From assembly GCA_003508835.1 (NCBI GenBank), contig PUFA01000057.1, positions 9,498,501 to 9,562,500 on the forward strand: a stretch of 64,000 bases of DNA. Direction: 5' to 3'. This stretch comes from Eonycteris spelaea (taxonomy: Eukaryota; Chordata; Mammalia; Chiroptera; Pteropodidae). Shown here piece after piece: positions 10,096 to 21,439 of the stretch. Positions within the stretch are counted from its first letter, which is position 1. The number at the start of each line of letters is the position of its first letter. The position numbers and the translations under genes were made by a program. Under the pieces are notes generated by a model, which had not been told where the DNA came from, made no database searches, and saw only the letters and a program-made list of their open reading frames with translations.

Positions 10096-12465
10096 GTTTT
10101 TATAAACAATTTTACTGTGAAATGTAACACATGGAGAAGTGAAACTCCTAGGTAGTCACCACTAGATAACATAATAGAACATTGCCAGCCCCCAGAAGAC
10201 ACCTGCATTCACCTTCCTTGACAATCACTCCCCAGTTAACCACTCTCCTGAATCCTATTGTAATCATTTCTTTGCTTTTATTCATAGTTTAATCAACTAA
10301 ATATGAACCCTTAAACATATAGGGGGTTTTTTTGGCCTGTTTTTAAACTTCTGTAAATGGAACCCTATGTCATATATTATTTTGCATCTGTAATTTTTTA
10401 CTCATCATTGTGTTTTCATTCATTATTGTGTTGTGGCTATAGTTCATTTTTTATTGTTTATATAGAATTCTATGTATGACTATGCCTCAATGTATTTATT
10501 CACTATAGATCATGAACATTAAATTGTTTCAATTTGGGGTTAATATGAACATTATATTAAATTGCATTTCTTTAATTACTAATAGGGTTGGACATCTTTC
10601 ATATGTCTATTGGCTATTTGGATTCTCTTTTGTAAAATATATATTCAAGGTGGTTTTTCTTTTTATGTCCATTTTTTTTACTGTGGGATTTTTGGTCTTT
10701 CTTATTGATTTTTAGGCATCCTTTATGTAGTTTGAGCTCAGTCAGTTTTGTGTGCCTCAAATATTTTCTCCCACTCTGTGAATTGCTTTTTCACTCTCTA
10801 ATGTTATCTTTTAATGTAAAATAAACATAGTGAAAAAATCAGTTTTTTTCTTTATAAAATTAGTATTTTGTTCATCTTGTTAAAGAAATCTGCATCTGAG
10901 GGTTAAAAAGATAGTCTCCCATGAAACCTTCTAAAAGTATAATAATAATAATAATTAATAAATATCATAATTATAATATAATAATAATTATTATTATTTC
11001 TTTCAGTTTTCTTTTCACATTGAACTCACCTGGAATTAAATTCTGTGTATCTTGTGAGGTAGGGGGTCCAATTTTAATATTTTCCTTGTGGATATTCGAT
11101 TGTTCCAGACACATATATTTTAAAAACTGCCCTTTCCTCAATAACTTTCAATTTTACCGTGTCATAAATCAAATATCCTTGTATATCTGGGTGTCTTTAA
11201 GAAGACTACCCTATTCCATCAATCTATTTATCCATCCTTGAACTCAACTATGCTGCTTTAATTAATTTAGTATTATTTTAAACCTCACTTTGCATAGAGC
11301 AAATCCACTTTCCTCCTTCTTCTTCAAGAGGATCATGACTATTGTTAGTATTTTTTATTTCTATATAAATTTTAGAATCTGCTTGTTGATATTTCAGTTG
11401 GGACTGCAATGAATCTATACATCAATTTCGGGTAGGACTGGTATTTTTATGATATTGAGTCAATCCATCGATATGATGTTGCTCTCCATTTATTTAGGTC
11501 TTCCTTAATTTTCTCAAAAAGTTTTTACAGTTTTCTGCCTAGCAGTCCTGAAATTGTTTGTTAGAAATATTTCCTAAGTGTACATATATTTGATACAGAT
11601 GTAAATGATATAGTTTTCTTTTAAATTCATATTCTAGCTGTTTCTGTTTTACTGAGGATTGCAATTGACTTTTGTATATTGATTTTGCAATAAGTAACCT
11701 CGTGATACTCTCTTATTACTTCTAATCTCTTATAGATTATTTCAGTTTTCTATGTATACAATCATATTATTTGCAAAATACAATTATTTTGCTCCTTTTA
11801 AAATTCTTATGTCTTACATATCTCTTTCTTGTCTTACTGTATTGGCTAAAACCTCTACTACAGATGTTGAAGGGAAATGGTTATTGTGGGCATCTTTGTC
11901 CCCATCCTCAGTTCCAAAGAAAAATGTTCAATATTTTGCTATTAAGTTTAATGTTTGCTAAAGGTTTATTGTAGGTAATCCTTTACACATAATAAGTCTT
12001 CTTATTTTTTTATTGATAATTTTATTTTCATAATAATATTAATGTGTTACACTTATTAACTCCTATTTTTACATCTATGAAAATCATCAAATGATTTTTT
12101 TGTTTTATCCTCTTAATGTAGCAAATTACATTGATTGATAATGATATTCTATATTAAACCAACATATACATTCTTGAGATAAACACGATTAGTTATATGA
12201 AGTATCTTCCTATTTATATCGCTGGATTCAGATTGCTAAATTTTTTGTTTAGATTTTTTGCATCATACATTCATACATGATATTCATCTGTAATATTCCT
12301 TCCTTCTATATGGTTTTTGGTATACGAATCTCATGTTAAGCCTCATAAGATGAGTGGAAATATACCTTCTTCTGTTTGCTGAAAAGGATTTTTCTAAGGA
12401 TTGAAGTTATTTCTCACTTAAATGCACGTTTAGAATTTCCACATGTGCAATCTTACCTTATTATA
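10096..12465 (-). mobile_element. L1: L1M-type LINE-1, antisense, 3' UTR into ORF2
   Basis: Abuts the sense L1 at about 10096. The minus-strand 3' UTR is seen as TAAACAATTTTACTGTGAAA, CACCACTAGATAACATAATA and CAATTTGGGGTTAATATGAAC. ORF2 follows from about 10750 to 12465 (TTTTCTCCCACTCTGTGAATT, ATTGAGTCAATCCATCGATA, GGTTATTGTGGGCATCTTTG). Many stops; no usable reading frame. Confidence 0.75.
10935..11005. repeat. (AAT)n/(ATT)n microsatellite
   Basis: AATAATAATAATAATTAATA then ATAATAATTATTATTATTTC, a trinucleotide run that inverts to form a potential AT-rich hairpin. It lies within the antisense L1. Confidence 0.9.
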
Positions 12466-12473
12466 TAGAGAGG

Positions 12474-12642
12474 CATCCCCAAAATTACATTAAAATTTAC
12501 ACAATTGCATAATTTCAATTTTCAAAATTACATTAAATTACAGTTACATAATCACAAAATTTATAATTGTAGAATTATGATGAGATAAAAATCACATAAG
12601 CTACAATTTAACAAAAATTACATAGTAAATTCCAAAATTACT
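12474..12642. repeat. Degenerate AT-rich tandem array with CAAAATTACAT motif
   Basis: The word AAAATTACAT or a close variant recurs near 12480, 12524, 12606 and 12632 among TTACACAATTG-like spacers. It reads as a decayed minisatellite or an old AT-rich repeat of a family I do not recognise. Confidence 0.5.
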
Positions 12643-12684
12643 TCACAAAACCTTTGCCAAAACAGACTTTGGAGTTCAGTATGA

Positions 12685-12770
12685 ATCATGGCTCTATTGA
12701 CTGGCTGTGCAACCATGTGCTAATCTCTTGACTTTTCTGAGCTCTCAGTGTCCTTATCTATCATGTGTCT
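12685..12770 (+). mobile_element. MIR: MIR fragment
   Basis: GGCTCTATTGACTGGCTGTG, AACCATGTGCTAATCTCTTG, then CTCTCAGTGTCCTTATCTAT, the MIR 'tgtgtgaccttgggcaag ... cctcagtttcctcatct' block in diverged form. Confidence 0.65.
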
Positions 12771-12799
12771 TTGCTCATGGTTCCTTTACCTCCTGAAGA

Positions 12800-12905
12800 T
12801 GTCAGGAACACCTATTGTGGGCCATGTACAGTGATGGGCACTGGGGATACAACAGAAGGCAAAATCGAATGTGGCCTTTAATGCATCTAGAACAAGGGTT
12901 CAATG
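12800..12905 (-). mobile_element. L2: L2 LINE 3' end, antisense
   Basis: GTGATGGGCACTGGGGATAC followed by AACAGAAGGCAAAATCG matches the antisense L2 phrase 'ggcactggggatacagcagtgaacaaaa'. Confidence 0.65.
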
Positions 12906-13601
12906 AATGATTTGCCTCCTTTAAAAATGAAACTGAAAATGAAAATGTTTATGTAACCATCTCTGAGTAACTCTTCGGTGCCAGATGGACAAGAGTAAGT
13001 GGAAGCAGCCATTTCTGCTAGGGGACAATTGGAGCCTAATATTGAGCTTTTTGGGAACCAACTAGGGGTAGTTCTATGTGAGGGCCACTTATGTTAGAAA
13101 ATGAATAAAGATGTCTTGCTTTTCCTAACCCAGGTTCCCCTGTTGCTTTTCTTTACAAGGGCTGATCGCTGACCCAAAGATCTGTTCTCCGTTACCTTTG
13201 TCTTTCACAAAGTCTCCTCCTCCAGCTGCAGGGCGGTTACTAGGAAACAGGTACACAGAATCTGCTGAAGATCCTGGTAAACTGGAAACTGAATTCAGGT
13301 GTCCCGAGGTCTAACTCTCTCTCAGTGGCATCTGAGTTCATACAGTCAGTAAGTGTTGGGTGGCCCATAATCTCTTCCAGTACTCCTGGAAATCTTTGCA
13401 CCAATGCCTTCTCTTCTGCCTCCATGGGCTTTGATTCTCTGATACATATTTCCTGGAGAGTTTTATGGGAAATGCACTTGCTTGGTGTAAGAATAAAAAG
13501 CAGTTGCTGAAGAAAAAAATCTTCAAATAGCAAGAATTCTCTGGTAAGTTAAAAAAAAATTCAGGCTGTGATTCAGATGAATCTGTGTTCATGTGTTAGG
13601 A
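12906..13601. other. Unassigned sequence
   Basis: No repeat family or gene recognised. Overlapping frames on both strands at 13240-13590 encode nothing with visible domains. Confidence 0.4.
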
Positions 13602-13897
13602 CAGTAGTTCTCAAACTTCAGCATGCCAAAGTATTACCCAAAGGGTATTTAAAACTACAGATATCTGGACCCTACCTCCAGAGATTCAGATTCAGCTGGT
13701 GTGTGGTGGGATCTCAGATTCTGAAGTTCTAACAAGGTGTTGCTTCCATGCCAGAGCCACAGGATCTTTTTAAAAATACTGATGCCTACCCCAGCTGGCA
13801 AACTCTAATTCAAGTGGTCTGGCGCAGGGCCTCAGCATTGATGTCACTTTTTAAAAAGCTCCTCAGGTAATTCTAATGGAAAGCCAGAATTAGAGAC
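13602..13897 (+). mobile_element. MER5/MER58-type non-autonomous hAT-Charlie transposon
   Basis: Opens with the hAT-Charlie terminus CAGTAGTTCTCAAACTTC, continues with TACCTCCAGAGATTCAGATT and ATTCTGAAGTTCTAACAAGG, then shows a second MER5-like stretch ending TTAAAAAGCTCCTCAGGTAA and ATTAGAGACCAC. The two halves could be one longer element (MER58 type) or two adjacent truncated copies. Confidence 0.7.
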
Positions 13898-14499
13898 CAC
13901 AAATATTAAAAACAAGAACAAAAACAAAAGCAAATGCTTTTTACTGTCCTGAAATGAAATTCATAGATAGTATATCCTATTTACACACTTCCTTAAAAAA
14001 GAAATAATAAAATAATGTTCTTTCTGTAATATAAGTGAGAAGTAAAAAGGAATAAAAAAGTAACTTTTGGTAAATTTATATATACTTATTTATAAACAGT
14101 ATAAATATGGTAGGTAAATGAATGCTTTGGCAAAATTCTCTAGAAACAAATGAAGTGGTCAGGTATTTTTGTCCCATTAGAATGTGACCACGACAGCCCC
14201 AAATCCAGACCCAGCCTGGAGTGTGGTGCTGGTAGTTCAGACACCATCAGCGGCACGGTCGTTTTCCCAAGCCAGTTTTCCAACCACCGGTTTTCTAAAC
14301 TGAAAAACTCCTGGTAAAGTTCTGGACCTTGACTCACTCTGTGGCTGGATTCCTGCACAATTCACACATATTAAACCGGGCAGTAACCCCTATATGATTC
14401 TATGTCAGAATTAGGGTCTAGGATAGGGAATTATAAATAAGTCGTTCCCAGACATACACTTCTGGCTGAATTTTGGGCTTTTCTAAACTCTCATCTCCC
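13898..14499. other. Unassigned sequence upstream of the candidate promoter
   Basis: AT-rich to about 14130, then more balanced and apparently single-copy. No repeat family recognised from 14130 on. Confidence 0.4.
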
Positions 14500-14872
14500 T
14501 CCTCCTCCTCCAAACGCCAGGAGTTTCTCTTCACTATCACTGAGCAATCACAATGCCCCGCCCCCCCCCGCCCCTAGAATTACTCGGGGCGTCCCTTTCA
14601 ATATGGGCACCAGAATGAAGATAAAGAGAAGCTCATTGAAAATGTACTCAGATGCCAGTTCCACTTTCCTACCTGGAGCAGTACATGAAGACACGCGAAG
14701 CTGGGCGAACCTGTGCATCCTGACCGATAATTGACTCTCACCCTTCCAAGTATCACTCCTTTAAGGAAGTGAGGAGAGAGGAGCTGCAGGCTGCCGGCAA
14801 AGCCCAATCTCATTGAAAGTTCGGGTTTAGTTCCTCTCGCAGAACGTGCAAAGGGCCTCTTAAAGCAAGAGG
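14500..14872 (+). promoter_or_regulatory. Candidate promoter and untranslated first exon
   Basis: This apparently single-copy stretch is the most gene-like in the window. It has two adjacent Sp1-type GC boxes within 14555-14574 (CCCCGCCCC twice, bridged by a C run), roughly a dozen CpGs in about 350 bases against a strongly CpG-depleted background, and a consensus splice donor at 14871-14876 (AG then GTAAGG). No TATA box is seen. No open frame with a good start continues to the donor, so if real it is a 5' UTR exon or a long non-coding RNA exon. No acceptor partner can be proven; a chance donor is possible. Confidence 0.35.
14555..14574. promoter_or_regulatory. Tandem GC boxes
   Basis: GCCCCGCCCCCCCCCGCCCC holds two Sp1/KLF-type sites on the minus strand reading. 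The C run could also be a slippage-prone homopolymer. Confidence 0.6.
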
Positions 14873-14878
14873 TAAGGG
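14871..14878 (+). other. Consensus 5' splice site
   Basis: CAAGAG followed by GTAAGG: strong match at exon -2/-1 and intron +1 to +5. Strong donors occur by chance, so weight rests on its place just downstream of the GC boxes and CpG-rich stretch. Confidence 0.35.
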
Positions 14879-14948
14879 CGCTTCCTTAACATCCAGTGCA
14901 CTCGCACTTCTACCCCAAATAAACCTGGATACATTTAGCAATCTCTAG

Positions 14949-14964
14949 TGCTCTCTAGTGGCCA
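14949..14964 (-). promoter_or_regulatory. CTCF-like motif
   Basis: The minus strand reads GGCCACTAGAGAGCAC, which differs from the CTCF core (CCACTAGAGGGCAC) at one important G. It lies about 80 bases past the candidate splice donor. Confidence 0.4.
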
Positions 14965-15169
14965 ATATTTGTCATGCAGTACCAAGAGTGCCTTTTTTAT
15001 TGTTTAAAAGCCCTTTCACAAGTAGACTTGTGAAGGGGATAGATCCCTGTCTGAGTTACCTTTATAACCTAGGCTTAGGACACGTGCCTAATATACAATG
15101 GACTGTGTGTTCTTGTAGCCAGTAGCCACACCCAGAAAACATTTTCCCGACCTCGTTTTCTCTAGAAAA

Positions 15170-15450
15170 TTGTATCATCATTGGGATATAGTGACTATAA
15201 CATGGTGACTATAGTTAATAATACCGTGTTGTACATTTGAAGTTACTGAGAGAGTGGTTCTCAAAAATTCTCATCACAAGAAAAAAAATTGTAACTATGT
15301 GTGGTGATGCATGTTAACTAGACTTACTATGGTGATCATTTTTCAATATATACAAATATCAGATCATTATGTTGTAGACCCGAAACCAATATAGGGTAAT
15401 ATGTCAGTTATACTTCAGTAAAAAAAAAGAAAAAAAAAAAAAAAAAGAAA
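15170..15450 (+). mobile_element. L1: LINE-1 3' end with poly(A) tail, sense
   Basis: GACTATAGTTAATAATACCG, then CATCACAAGAAAAAAAATTG, TGTTAACTAGACTTACTATG and GTGATCATTTTTCAATATAT are typical L1MA-lineage 3' UTR wording. It ends in an A-rich tail at 15420-15450. Low divergence and a surviving tail suggest a younger insertion than the L1M pieces. Confidence 0.85.
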
Positions 15451-15489
15451 GTTGTGTCATTAAGTCTCAGCAAATCTTAAATAGTTAAG

Positions 15490-16035
15490 AAAATTAACAT
15501 GTATTCACTGTACTTTCTTATTTTCTGTATTCTTGATACTCTGGTATTTGGAGCCTTGCTCCTGGAGACACTGCCCCTCCCAGGTCTAGCTGTCCCTAGA
15601 GATAGCAAACAACTCCCCATGAATGTGCCTTTGATACACAAACCAACCAATCCAGAGCCAACACCTCAACCATATCGCTTATCAAACTCTCTCATACCAA
15701 ATCAATATTCTCTCTGCCCTAAATCACCCAAGGCCAGGTACTGGGCAACAGAGGACAATCCTTATGGTCCAGAGCTGGCCCAAACTATTCAAACTACCCA
15801 ATTCTAAGCTTCCTCAGGTACCTACCCTGCCTCACCCATCCCTTCTTGTGAGAACCTCAATAAAGGTTCTGGGCCGTGTTCTTTCACCCCATTGCCTCCA
15901 GACTTACCTTGGTACTTCCTCATGTGGCCCTGTGAGGTATGCCTTCTGTTTCTAGAGATCTATAAGCATAAACTTCTTTCTTCATGACAATCATTTCCAT
16001 GTCTCTGTATCTTACTATACCTAATTAACACAAAT
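15490..16035 (+). mobile_element. LTR-like element, family not named
   Basis: It has an LTR-style polyadenylation region: AATAAA at 15859-15864 in CCTCAATAAAGGTTCTGGGC, then a T/C-rich U5-like stretch with GCATAAACTTCTTTCTTCATG and CCATGTCTCTGTATCTTACT. The upstream half carries ACCAACCAATCC, a CCAAT-box-like cluster expected in U3. Left and right borders are uncertain. Confidence 0.5.
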
Positions 16036-16414
16036 CCAGAGTACGTTTTTAGAACAACATGGAAACAGATTCCTGTTACAGGCCCATCCAAACATTTTAT
16101 GTTTTGGTATCTTCACCTTGTACTACTATCCTCTGCCTCCCCCACCTTAATAAAATTGGGGACCTAGCTGATTTTAGCCCTTGGTTGACAGTTAAAAAAC
16201 CAAGCATCTCAGGTATTTGTGTTTTTCCTTGTAAGAAAAGTTAGAAATGAGAAGAGTGACTGAGGGGAAGCTAACTTACACCAGGCTTTTTGCTACCTAG
16301 AAGGTGCTCTACACTCATGATTTATCTTTGCATATTGACAATTTTCTTAGCTTGTAAGGTTACTGAATCATAGTTATTACAGATTAAAAACTTTGCCCAG
16401 TAATCCCTTGAGGT
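16036..16414. other. Unassigned sequence
   Basis: Nothing recognised apart from short T-rich words; it separates the LTR-like element from the MIR fragment. Confidence 0.4.
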
Positions 16415-16505
16415 ATCTTGGATAATGTCATTTAACCTCTGCAACCTCTCTATGAAGTGGTCATGATTACCCTCTCTTTCACTGTTGAGAAGTCCACAGA
16501 AGGAC
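16415..16505 (-). mobile_element. MIR: MIR fragment, antisense
   Basis: GATAATGTCATTTAACCTCT, CAACCTCTCTATGAAGTGG and ATTACCCTCTCTTTCACTG correspond to the antisense MIR block 'catttaatcctcacaacaaccctatgagg ... cccattttacag'. Confidence 0.6.
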
Positions 16506-16734
16506 TTGAATTTGGCTGCAGGCGAGAGGACTCAGGAGTCCCAGGCTCTCTTGGTTTCATCCTCTTTGCCAGTGGGAAGGCCACTAGGTCTTTGTTATGT
16601 GGTTGAATTGTGGTGAATATGCAATAGTAAGATATACATATGATAATAAATTTTACTTTCTGCACAAAGCTTAAAAACAACATGAGATCACTAAAAAAAT
16701 TGTCAAGAAAGGCTTTGGGCAGATGACATTTTCC

Positions 16735-17240
16735 AAAGATGGCTACGTGAGTATCTCCCTTATTGCCTGTTCTTCAATGTGATCCATCAAGAGATGGCGT
16801 CTAATTTCCCTCCCTTTGAATCTGTGCTGGTTTTGGTGACTACCTTGTCATGACAGAATGTGGCAGAGGTGCTGCTCCTGCAGCTTCCTCCTGGGTTTCA
16901 TGGAGCCCTCAGTCCTTGAATTTTCACTCTCAGAGCCCAGCTCTTCACTATGAGAAGGCCCAGGCTCACGGGCTCTCTGACCAGCAATAACCACCTGGGC
17001 CCTGGATCTCAAAAACTTGCATGCCACATGCCAGAGTGGGGTGAAGGAACTTCATGAGGGCTCCAGAGTTCAGCTGTTTCAGGACCCCAGACATCATGGG
17101 CTGAGCCCAGTCATTCCTTCCCCATGCTGTCTGGATTCTGGACCTGCAGAATCCATAAAACAAGATTACATGACATGCTTGTTGTTTTCGTCTATAAGTT
17201 TGGAGTGGTTGGTTATACAGCAATAGATAATTGGGTTTGA
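16735..17240 (+). mobile_element. MLT1: MLT1-type LTR (ERVL-MaLR)
   Basis: Near-complete MaLR LTR. Internal wording includes CAAGAGATGGCGTCTAATTT and TTGGTGACTACCTTG. The 3' end is characteristic: GCTTGTTGTTTTCGTCTATA, AGTTTGGAGTGGTTGGTTAT and ACAGCAATAGATAATTGG. The usual AATAAA is decayed (CCATAAAACAAG). Confidence 0.85.
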
Positions 17241-17449
17241 CCTAAATCAGTCGTAGAGCAGGGGTGGCAAATTATAAACTGTGGAAATTGTAAAGTCTAT
17301 GATGTCAGGCTCAAGGTGGCTACATTTTGGCTAAAATCGGTAACATCTTCTGCCCTTTGTATTGAATTATTTGAGGTTTAAATTATGGGAGGACTTTAGG
17401 AGATATCCATAATAAAATACTGTTTTTGGTAAATTTTCTCCTAAATTGT

Positions 17450-17513
17450 CCTCCCTCCCTCTCTCCCTTTCTTCCTTCTTTCTTTCTTTCCTTCTTTTTT
17501 CTTTATTTTTCTC
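17450..17513. repeat. Pyrimidine-rich (CCCT)n/(TTTC)n microsatellite
   Basis: CTCCCTCCCTCTCTCCCTTT runs into repeated TTTC and ends in T-rich sequence. Polypyrimidine/polypurine mirror-type tracts like this can adopt triplex structure. Confidence 0.9.
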
Positions 17514-18484
17514 TAAGAAGACATTTAGAAATCAGTTTGGGTAGATCGTTTCAGGGAGGCCATGTCTACATAACTCTAGTTTGGGAGACTTCTTGCAGAG
17601 GGCTGCATGGGTTAGGTTTGTATCCAGCTGCAGTGCTGCCCAGGGAGGCCTCCAAATGCTGCTTGGAAACCAGCAAAAGTTGTAACATGTTTACCCAGCC
17701 CTGGAGTAAGGGAAGAAAAAACACTTTCATCTCATTATCTGTGACAGCTGGTGGCCAGTGAAACTGCTTTCATTAACCCAGGTGGGGAAGAAGGATTGTT
17801 AGCGCTCAGTTCCCAAAGGTGAGCATTATGCAATGGTAAGTTTCAGGTTCAGTATGTTGCACTTTGGCAGGGCTGTTCCATTGCCCATAGGCAGTGATGT
17901 GAATGGTGCCTCCTGGAGGTGAGCAGTGCTCAGCCTAGGCAGTTATATGTTCCTGCCCAGAGTGGTTTGATTTATTTATGAAAGAATTTTTGCTACCAGG
18001 CATATGGATATTGGATTTTATTTGCAGAACTGGTGACTTTTTAAGAAGAAAAATCTGAAGAGGTAAAAAAAAAAAAATTCATTCACCCGCACCTCTCCCT
18101 TCCATGGACTTTGAGTACTTCGCAGCAATTTTTATCTGGGACCTCTCTGTGGATAATTGCAAAGACCTGGTTTTGCAGACTCCATCTACCAGACTTTGGG
18201 GTTCCAGACAAAGCAAAATGGAGTACGTATATGCAGCACAGGGAAGAGGGGGATCCATCAAATGTCAAGAAAGCCTCAAAGTTGATTCCCAAGCCTGGGA
18301 TTGTAGGAGTCATTTCCACCCCCAGGCCTCCCATCTTCATTGCACCCAGCATCAGGAAGAGCAGATATTTTACACCCCTTAGTTTCTCCTCAAATTGGCG
18401 CTGAACTTGGCACTCTTGGACACAGAGAAAGCATTCCTGTTCTAAACTTCTCCCTGGCTGCCTCTCTGCGGCAGAATTGACTGA
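17514..18484. other. Unassigned sequence
   Basis: No repeat family or gene recognised. A run of 13 A at 18066-18078 could be an old retroposon tail, but I cannot identify a body before it. Overlapping frames at 18080-18400 on both strands carry no recognisable domain. Confidence 0.4.
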
Positions 18485-19144
18485 CAGTAGATTCTTGTTT
18501 TCACGGCAGCTGTGTTCTATAAGGTGGGAGTAAACACTGAATTAGCTGTTATAACTGGGCTTTGCTCCTGGGGCAACACTGGTCACAACTGACCCTGGAA
18601 AAATTTATATCCCTGTGAGCCTCTGGTCACAACATTTCATTACCTGATGAAATAATAACCTCATCTGTGTGTGTTTTGTTTAAGGATGCCTTGCTTAACA
18701 TACACTGTTCAGTCATTAACACAGAACTCACAGCCAACAGCACTGTAACTCGGGCCTGAAGTAAGGCTATCTAACACACGCATTTTTTCTTTAAGGCACA
18801 TCCCAGCCATTTTGTGTGTAGGAACACTCGACAGCACGTCAGTCATTTAAAATAGTGAAACCACCAAAAAAGCCCACAAAAATAGGAAAAACATGGCACT
18901 TATTAGACAATGGAGATGACATGTTTTTAATGTGAGAGCTGAGACAAAAAGGCAAAGTGGGGCCTTGTTCTACCTCAGTTAGCTGGGCATGTACACTTTC
19001 GGTGATTCAGATTTTTTGCTGTTTTACATTTATCTGTCAATAAACATGCAGGTGTTCTGAGTACCGATTTTGGAGATTACAAATAAATGTTACTGTGTAG
19101 CCGAATTTGCAAGTACAGAATCTGAAAAAAGTGAAGATTGACTG
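18485..19144. mobile_element. Probable TcMar-Tigger-like non-autonomous DNA transposon
   Basis: The ends form a weak terminal inverted repeat starting with CAGT: CAGTAGATTCTTGTTTTCAC on the left, and the complement of GTGAAGATTGACTG on the right, which reads CAGTCAATCTTCAC. The right end phrase CGAATTTGCAAGTACAGAATC resembles Tigger-family ends. A flanking TA duplication is not clear. At 660 bp it is too short to carry a transposase and has no long frame. Confidence 0.5.
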
Positions 19145-20754
19145 TTTTTAACTTAATTGTTATTTAAAACAATGTTCTTTTCTAATTTGTCCATTCACCA
19201 TCGTCCTAGTTCTCAAAAGTATAAGTAAGGGTCTGGTGGCAACTCAAGTGGAACAGAGAACATGGCCTCGTTAAAGGAGGCATGGCTCCACCTCTTCAGC
19301 TGTTTCTTACCCTGGGACTGCAAGCCAGGTGGGAGCTGAGGCGCCATTATATTTACTTGCCAGGAGGAGGCTGGAGTTACAGACAGATTTCATATTTCTT
19401 TGAGGATGTATTTGGAGCGATGATGGGGGTTATGGAGGGCTAGGGCTCTATAACCTTGTCATCACTTGGTGCTACCAGGGACTCTATTTTGTCAGAGCTC
19501 CTGATTTTTCACGAGAAAGCTGAAAACCCAGATTTTTATCTGAAAGATCAGGATTTTAAAATAAATGCATTTTTTTTAAAAGGAACCGAAAACATTGTGT
19601 AAGCAAAATAGAATGGAAATCATCTGGACGTGTGTCTGCTACGTTCCTAGGTGTGGTTGTCACCTAGGATATAGGTGAGAGGCTAATGGTAGGCTCAGGT
19701 AATCTACTTGCCCATTACCTGCAATTCACTTTGCTGTTGGTGCTTATATCCATTGACATTATCTGCAAATATTTCTGCTTTAAGAAAGCATTGATGTTGG
19801 AGAGGGGATGTGACTTTGTATTTGTATTGAGGGCAGAGTTGAGCTGTACTAGGTTAAAACCCCTACTTTCAATGGGATACATTGAATTAATAATACTTGT
19901 ACAGTTGGCACTCACACACCTAGCCAATAGCTTACTAAAGATTGGCTGTACCACTAATGAGGAAGATCTGACTTCTACACAGAGAGTGAAGATTTCCTTA
20001 GCACTTTCAAGTATATCTAGGGTCACTCCAATAAGTGCATTTTAAAAAATCTTGTGCTTTTTGTGTATGAAAGCATTCTTGAGGCTATGTCCATGAAAAC
20101 AAATGCCTTTTTTTCTTTTCCTAATAAAAGCAGGATAATGAAAGATAAGGATAAGGTTACACCATGGCTACTGGGGCTGTCAACAAGCCTTTTGAGATTC
20201 TCCTTTTCTGTTGACAACAGTTAATGAATTGGAGTTTTCCACAGAGCTCATAGACGGTGGCTTTTCAGTTCTGGAACAGAAAATTAGAGAGACACTCTTT
20301 CCATGTGGAATGTTGAAGGGCTTCGTTTGGTCTTTGGTCTTGTGGCTACACAGACGCAGTAGGGTCCAGGCCCAATCTTGCTAATTATGACAGGTGGATC
20401 TTTGACCCAAGGAGAAAATAAGGCTCTGGGACACTTCTCTGTGACCGCCTGGGAACCCTTCAGAAGTGACGAGCCGCCAGACTGAAGCTGCTTGGGTTAT
20501 AATGATTCTCAAATGGGCTTTTATGTGGACCAACAACATGACCTAAGACATCAGGGACTCCAGAGAGGACATTTTTTATGCAGCTTGAGATGTGAGCAGA
20601 TAGCAAAAGAGATTTCAAAACATAAGCACCACTGCTCTTTCAAACATTATAAAGTGTCTTTTGAATTACAACAGTGCATACTTGTATATGAATTGTACTT
20701 AAACACTGCGTTTTTGGAAAATAACAGTCTGGGTTTTGAACCTCCAATAGACCA
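19145..20754. other. Unassigned, apparently single-copy sequence
   Basis: No repeat family recognised over about 1.6 kb. A plus-strand frame of 119 codons at 19686-20045 has no domain or conserved pattern I can see, overlaps a 103-codon antisense frame, and is more likely chance than coding. Confidence 0.4.
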
Positions 20755-20935
20755 GGTATGGACCTAGATGTTTTATATATACAAGACCTCACTCATTTAA
20801 CTTTCTCAGCGACTTAAAGAGGAAGGAGTGATTCTTGTCCCATTTCAGAGAGGAGGAGTCTGAGGTCACCAATCTGTGACCAGCTGTGACTGAAGCCTGT
20901 CTTTTGATCCCGAAGCCTGTGTTCTGTGAAGCTCA
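20755..20935 (-). mobile_element. MIR: MIR, antisense
   Basis: Antisense MIR order is kept: ACAAGACCTCACTCATTTAA, then CTTGTCCCATTTCAGAGAGG, GAGGAGTCTGAGGTCACC, and GAAGCCTGTGTTCTGTG. Confidence 0.7.
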
Positions 20936-21439
20936 AAAAACCATAGGGCCAACATTGGAGAAAGAGTGGCTTGGATATGCATGAGCTCATTCCATTTACC
21001 TGTTCTTCCAGTGGGCAGAGGAGTCAAGTTGATGGAACATTTGAAGAAAAGTTTAAAGGGTTTTAGCCTGTTTGGTAACATATTTCTAATCACCTTGTAG
21101 GATTTGCCTTAAATCATGGGATTGTTTCATGTGTTAACAGTGTAAGAAAACCCCAGCTCATTAGTGGTGCCACACGATGAGTTATTTTGGATCCATTACT
21201 TGATCAATAATGCCGAGTAAGTGAGATTTATTTTAATTTCCCTTTTTCTCTTGTTTCTATAAAGCTCTGAGCTTCCTATCTCAGCCAGATGCTTTCACCA
21301 ATCCTATCTTTTCACATCTCCTTGGAAATTTATTGCATCTTCTTTCCTTTTGCTTTTGAATAGTCTTTTTCTGTCAACTGGATTCCTATTATATTTTTCC
21401 TTCAACGTTGTAAAACTTGGAAGGACTATAGAAAATGCT
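20936..21439. other. Unassigned sequence
   Basis: No repeat family or gene recognised. Confidence 0.4.

Noticed and set aside
18066..18078. Run of 13 A as the tail of a processed pseudogene or SINE
   Set aside because: No identifiable gene-like or SINE-like body precedes it, and no flanking duplication was seen.
19686..20045. 119-codon plus-strand frame in single-copy sequence
   Set aside because: Overlapped by a 103-codon antisense frame and without domain or splice signals. It was the most tempting coding candidate outside repeats but lacks positive evidence.
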